The notes under the pieces are model-generated. The model worked only from the letters and a program-made list of their open reading frames with translations. It ran no database searches and was not told the DNA's origin. Source: JAGXQV01 sp964527565 (GTDB lineage Bacteria; Pseudomonadota; Gammaproteobacteria; Burkholderiales; Sulfuricellaceae). From it: 24,891 nucleotides of DNA. Where the stretch lies: assembly GCA_964527565.1 (NCBI GenBank), contig CAZGOY010000044.1:1-24891 (forward strand), given 5' to 3'. The stretch's first letter is position 1, and the number at the start of each line of letters is the position of its first letter. Of this stretch, positions 23,224 to 24,891 are shown piece by piece. The position numbers and the translations under genes were made by a program.

Positions 23224-23530
23224 CTTCTCCCTCCAGTTCGCCCGGCGCATAGCGCACCACCGGGATGTGGACGGCGCCGAGCTGGTCGATGAACTCGGAA
23301 ACACTCATCCCAGCCAGGCGAGCACCCTGCCCGAGCGTGACGATTTCCTGATCAAACAACCTGAACGCCAGCGAAACCGGCAGCCCCTCCCGTACCAGGG
23401 TTTCGTCGAACGGCACGGCAAGAAACACCGGCCTGCCGTGCTTGGTGACCAGCGACAGCTTGCCCGCCTCCGCATCGCGGATCAATTCGCCGGTCCGTTC
23501 CCGCAAATCGCGAACTGTAAAAGTATCCAT
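23207..23530 (-). CDS. Phd-UPF0175 fusion antitoxin
   Basis: A 107-residue protein that joins two antitoxin parts. Residues 1-40 (MDTFTVRDLRERTGELIRDAEAGKLSLVTKHGRPVFLAVPF) are the Phd/YefM DNA-binding fold. Residues about 50-97 (SLAFRLFDQEIVTLGQGARLAGMSVSEFIDQLGAVHIPVVRY) match the UPF0175 pattern, which normally stands alone beside DUF3368. ATG 23530 is chosen because GAGG lies five bases upstream; ATG 23533 is nearly as good, and 23557 is possible. A dyad at 23551-23570 lies just upstream and is probably its operator. Confidence 0.75.
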   Translation of the reverse strand: MDTFTVRDLRERTGELIRDAEAGKLSLVTKHGRPVFLAVPFDETLVREGLPVSLAFRLFDQEIVTLGQGARLAGMSVSEFIDQLGAVHIPVVRYAPGELEGEVEAFS

Positions 23531-23550
23531 CATGGCCTCGCAAATAAATT

Positions 23551-23570
23551 GTGCCATCGAATGATAGCAC
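23551..23570. promoter_or_regulatory. Dyad operator candidate of the Phd-UPF0175/DUF3368 pair
   Basis: GTGCCATC-GAAT-GATAGCAC has eight-base arms with one mismatch and lies 20 bases before the antitoxin start. It covers a possible -10 (TATCAT on the minus strand). Placement fits autorepression by the Phd part. Confidence 0.55.
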
Positions 23571-23608
23571 TTTTATCCGGCGCATCTCTCCCGCAACAGG
23601 CCATACGA

Positions 23609-23624
23609 GTTGGCCGGGGCCAAC
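23609..23624. other. Short hairpin GTTGGCC-GG-GGCCAAC
   Basis: Seven-base arms with a two-base loop lie between the 39-residue ORF and the antitoxin operator, 14 bases after that ORF's stop. A competing pair GGGGC...GCCCC overlaps it. No T-run follows the stem on the minus strand, so termination is uncertain. Confidence 0.35.
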
Positions 23625-23637
23625 GCAAAAAGCCCCG

Positions 23638-23757
23638 CTACGCGCTCGCCCGCCTTTTCACCGCCCGGCGCGCCGCGTCGAGCAGGATTTCCCGCACTTC
23701 CGGCGTGGCGGCGCGGTAACCCTGCAACAACTCGCCCTCGGCGGGCGCCACTGTCAT
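23638..23757 (-). CDS. Small ORF, 39 residues, unknown
   Basis: ATG 23757 follows AGGTGA with five-base spacing and encodes MTVAPAEGELLQGYRAATPE then VREILLDAARRAVKRRASA. The pattern ELLQGYRAATPEVREILLDAARR looks like the helical tail found after the HTH in phage- or XRE-type regulators, so this may be a remnant or a free short protein. No homolog can be named and expression is not shown. Confidence 0.35.
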   Translation of the reverse strand: MTVAPAEGELLQGYRAATPEVREILLDAARRAVKRRASA

Positions 23758-23808
23758 AATTGTCACCTGTTTTTTTCCAAAAAACCGCTTTATCCTCTGT
23801 TAGCGCAA

Positions 23809-24891
23809 AGTAGTAATGTCCCCCTTTCTCCCAAATAGAAATGTCCCCTGAGTGATTAAACTCAGCTTCTGTAAAAACCAGAGGCGGGCATTTTCAGGAT
23901 GGGCACGATGATGAGTCAGAAGGAAGCGAAGCGGGCACAGGTGATGGAACAACTGACAGCGGGTCAAATTGACCAGAAGCAGGCCGGGAAACTGCTTGCG
24001 GTGAGCGTGGGCAGATAAAGCGTATCGTCAAACGCTACCGTGCCGAAGGGTTGCCTGGCTTGGTCAGCAAAAAACGCGGCGTTCCCCCAAACCGGCGCTT
24101 GAGCGAGAAAACGAAACGGCAGGCCATTGACCTGATCGGCGCGCACTACCGCGACTTCGGCCCGACGCTGGCCAGCGAGAAGCTCGCCGAGCTGCATGGT
24201 CTTGACCTGTCCACCGAAAGCACCCGCCAGTTGATGATTGAAGCGGCGTATTGGCAGCCCCGGAAAGGTGCCGGGATTCGCGTCCACCCGATGCGCGAGC
24301 GCCGCGCGCGACTGGGCGAATTGATCCAGATAGACGGCTCGCCGCACGACTGGTTCGAGGGGCGAGGCGAACGCTGCACGCTACTGGTGTTCATCGACGA
24401 TGCCACCGGCCGGTTGATGCAATTGCGCTTTGCCCCCACGGAAACCACGCTGGGATATATGCGCGTCCTGCATGACCACATCCTCGCCCACGGCCTGCCG
24501 GTAGCGCTCTACAGCGACAAACACAGCATCTTCCGCGTCAACGCCAAAGACGCGGATACGGAGGCGGAAACCCAGTTTTCGCGAGCAGCGCGGGAACTGG
24601 GCATCGAATGCATACATGCGCACAGCCCGCAGGCCAAGGGGCGGGTGGAACGCGCCAACCAGACCTTGCAGGATCGGCTGGTCAAGGAAATGCGGCTGGC
24701 GGGAATATCCGGCATGGACAGCGCTAACGCTTGGTTGCCCGGCTTCACGGCGGATTTCAACCGGCGCTTTGCCGTGACTCCCAGAGACAGCCAGGATGCG
24801 CACCGAGCCTATCAGGGCGCGCGGGAAGACCTGACTGACCCTCATGTCGCTAAGTTAAGCCCCCAAGCCGCAAATTTAGCCCTGATTTCCT
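23809..24891 (+). mobile_element. Left part of an ISNCY-like insertion sequence
   Basis: The element runs off the right edge. Its left end is placed near 23809-23817 from a terminal-type sequence: AATGTCCCC occurs at 23815-23823 and 23840-23848, 25 bases apart, which would suit transposase binding sites. The transposase reading frame starts at 23899. The exact end and target duplication cannot be fixed without the right end. Confidence 0.6.
23899..24891 (+). pseudogene. Frameshifted ISNCY-like DDE transposase (3' partial)
   Basis: ATG 23899 gives MGTMMSQKEAKRAQVMEQLT, an HTH start ending at TAA 24016-24018. From 24012 the next frame continues without stop to the window end: QIKRIVKRYRAEGLPGLVSKKRG, then an integrase-type catalytic core with IQIDGSPHDWFEG (first Asp), FIDDATGRLM, LYSDKHSIFRVN (second Asp) and SPQAKGRVERANQTLQDRL (Glu). 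A one-base deletion in GTGGGCAG (24007-24014; VRQ to VGR) explains the break. No slippery heptamer is visible, so a programmed shift is unlikely. The stretch after REDLTD (from about 24840) does not look like the usual family C-terminus. Confidence 0.8.

Noticed and set aside
23600..23640. Intrinsic terminator after the 39-residue ORF
   Set aside because: The stem is good but the T-run lies before or inside the stem on the minus strand, not after it.
24001..24020. Programmed -1 frameshift in the transposase
   Set aside because: No slippery heptamer of the A-AAA-AAG type and no clear downstream stem; a one-base deletion is simpler.
1..24891. CRISPR array, tRNA, rRNA or riboswitch
   Set aside because: No regularly spaced repeats, no cloverleaf with CCA-type end and no known riboswitch core was noticed on either strand by eye.

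Overview
The window is GC-rich (about 60 %) chromosomal DNA. It most likely comes from a flagellated betaproteobacterium, perhaps near the Nitrosomonadales/Gallionellaceae type. This is inferred from the flagellar order flhB-flhA-flhF-flhG-fliA followed by a MotC/MotD-type stator, the rpoE-rseA-rseB-rseC-mucD-glutaredoxin operon, and REP-like palindromes. No rRNA, tRNA or CRISPR array was seen, and no gene-free stretch clearly exceeds 300 bases.

Layout. (1) Bases 1-4872 hold the tail of a biosynthetic cluster: the C-terminal part of an NRPS (adenylation end, carrier protein, thioesterase; open at the left edge), a group II PLP-dependent decarboxylase, and a PaaK/CapK-like adenylate-forming enzyme. 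A REP doublet (REPIN) lies in frame inside the NRPS adenylation domain, and a second one supplies the NRPS stop codon. (2) Bases 4873-9093 are accessory DNA: a HigBA-like toxin-antitoxin pair with a palindromic operator, the start of a broken AbrB-type antitoxin, a DUF6164-like membrane protein, a tiny two-helix membrane protein, the nickel repressor NikR, a convergent P-loop protein of the cyclic 2,3-diphosphoglycerate synthetase family, and a VapBC pair. (3) Bases 9228-17108 are flagellar export, placement, sigma-28 and stator genes on the plus strand. (4) Bases 17153-17259 are another REPIN, in the convergent gap between motD and flgN. (5) Bases 17292-18079 (minus strand) are flgM-flgN, with a good sigma-28 promoter candidate upstream. 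(6) Bases 18224-22506 (minus strand) are the envelope-stress operon rpoE-rseA-rseB-rseC-mucD-glutaredoxin, with several coupled or overlapping junctions and a candidate sigma-E promoter. (7) Bases 22661-24891 are accessory again: a REP fragment, a Phd-UPF0175 fusion antitoxin with a DUF3368 PIN-like toxin, a 39-residue ORF, and a frameshifted ISNCY-like transposase running off the right edge.

How the genes work together. FliA, made in the plus-strand flagellar operon, should read the flgM promoter, so sigma factor and anti-sigma factor sit within 4 kb. FlgM leaves through the export gate that contains FlhA and FlhB, and FlgN chaperones hook-filament junction proteins to the same machine. The RpoE operon carries its own signalling cascade (RseA, RseB, RseC) and an effector protease.

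The most unusual signals are the in-frame REPIN in the NRPS, a composite REP arm with a nested hairpin found in two copies on opposite sides of the loop, the fused Phd-UPF0175 antitoxin, and a cyclic-2,3-DPG-synthetase-like protein beside NikR. I see no clear evidence for a wholly new multi-gene system; the NRPS-decarboxylase-ligase trio is the best candidate for unknown chemistry.
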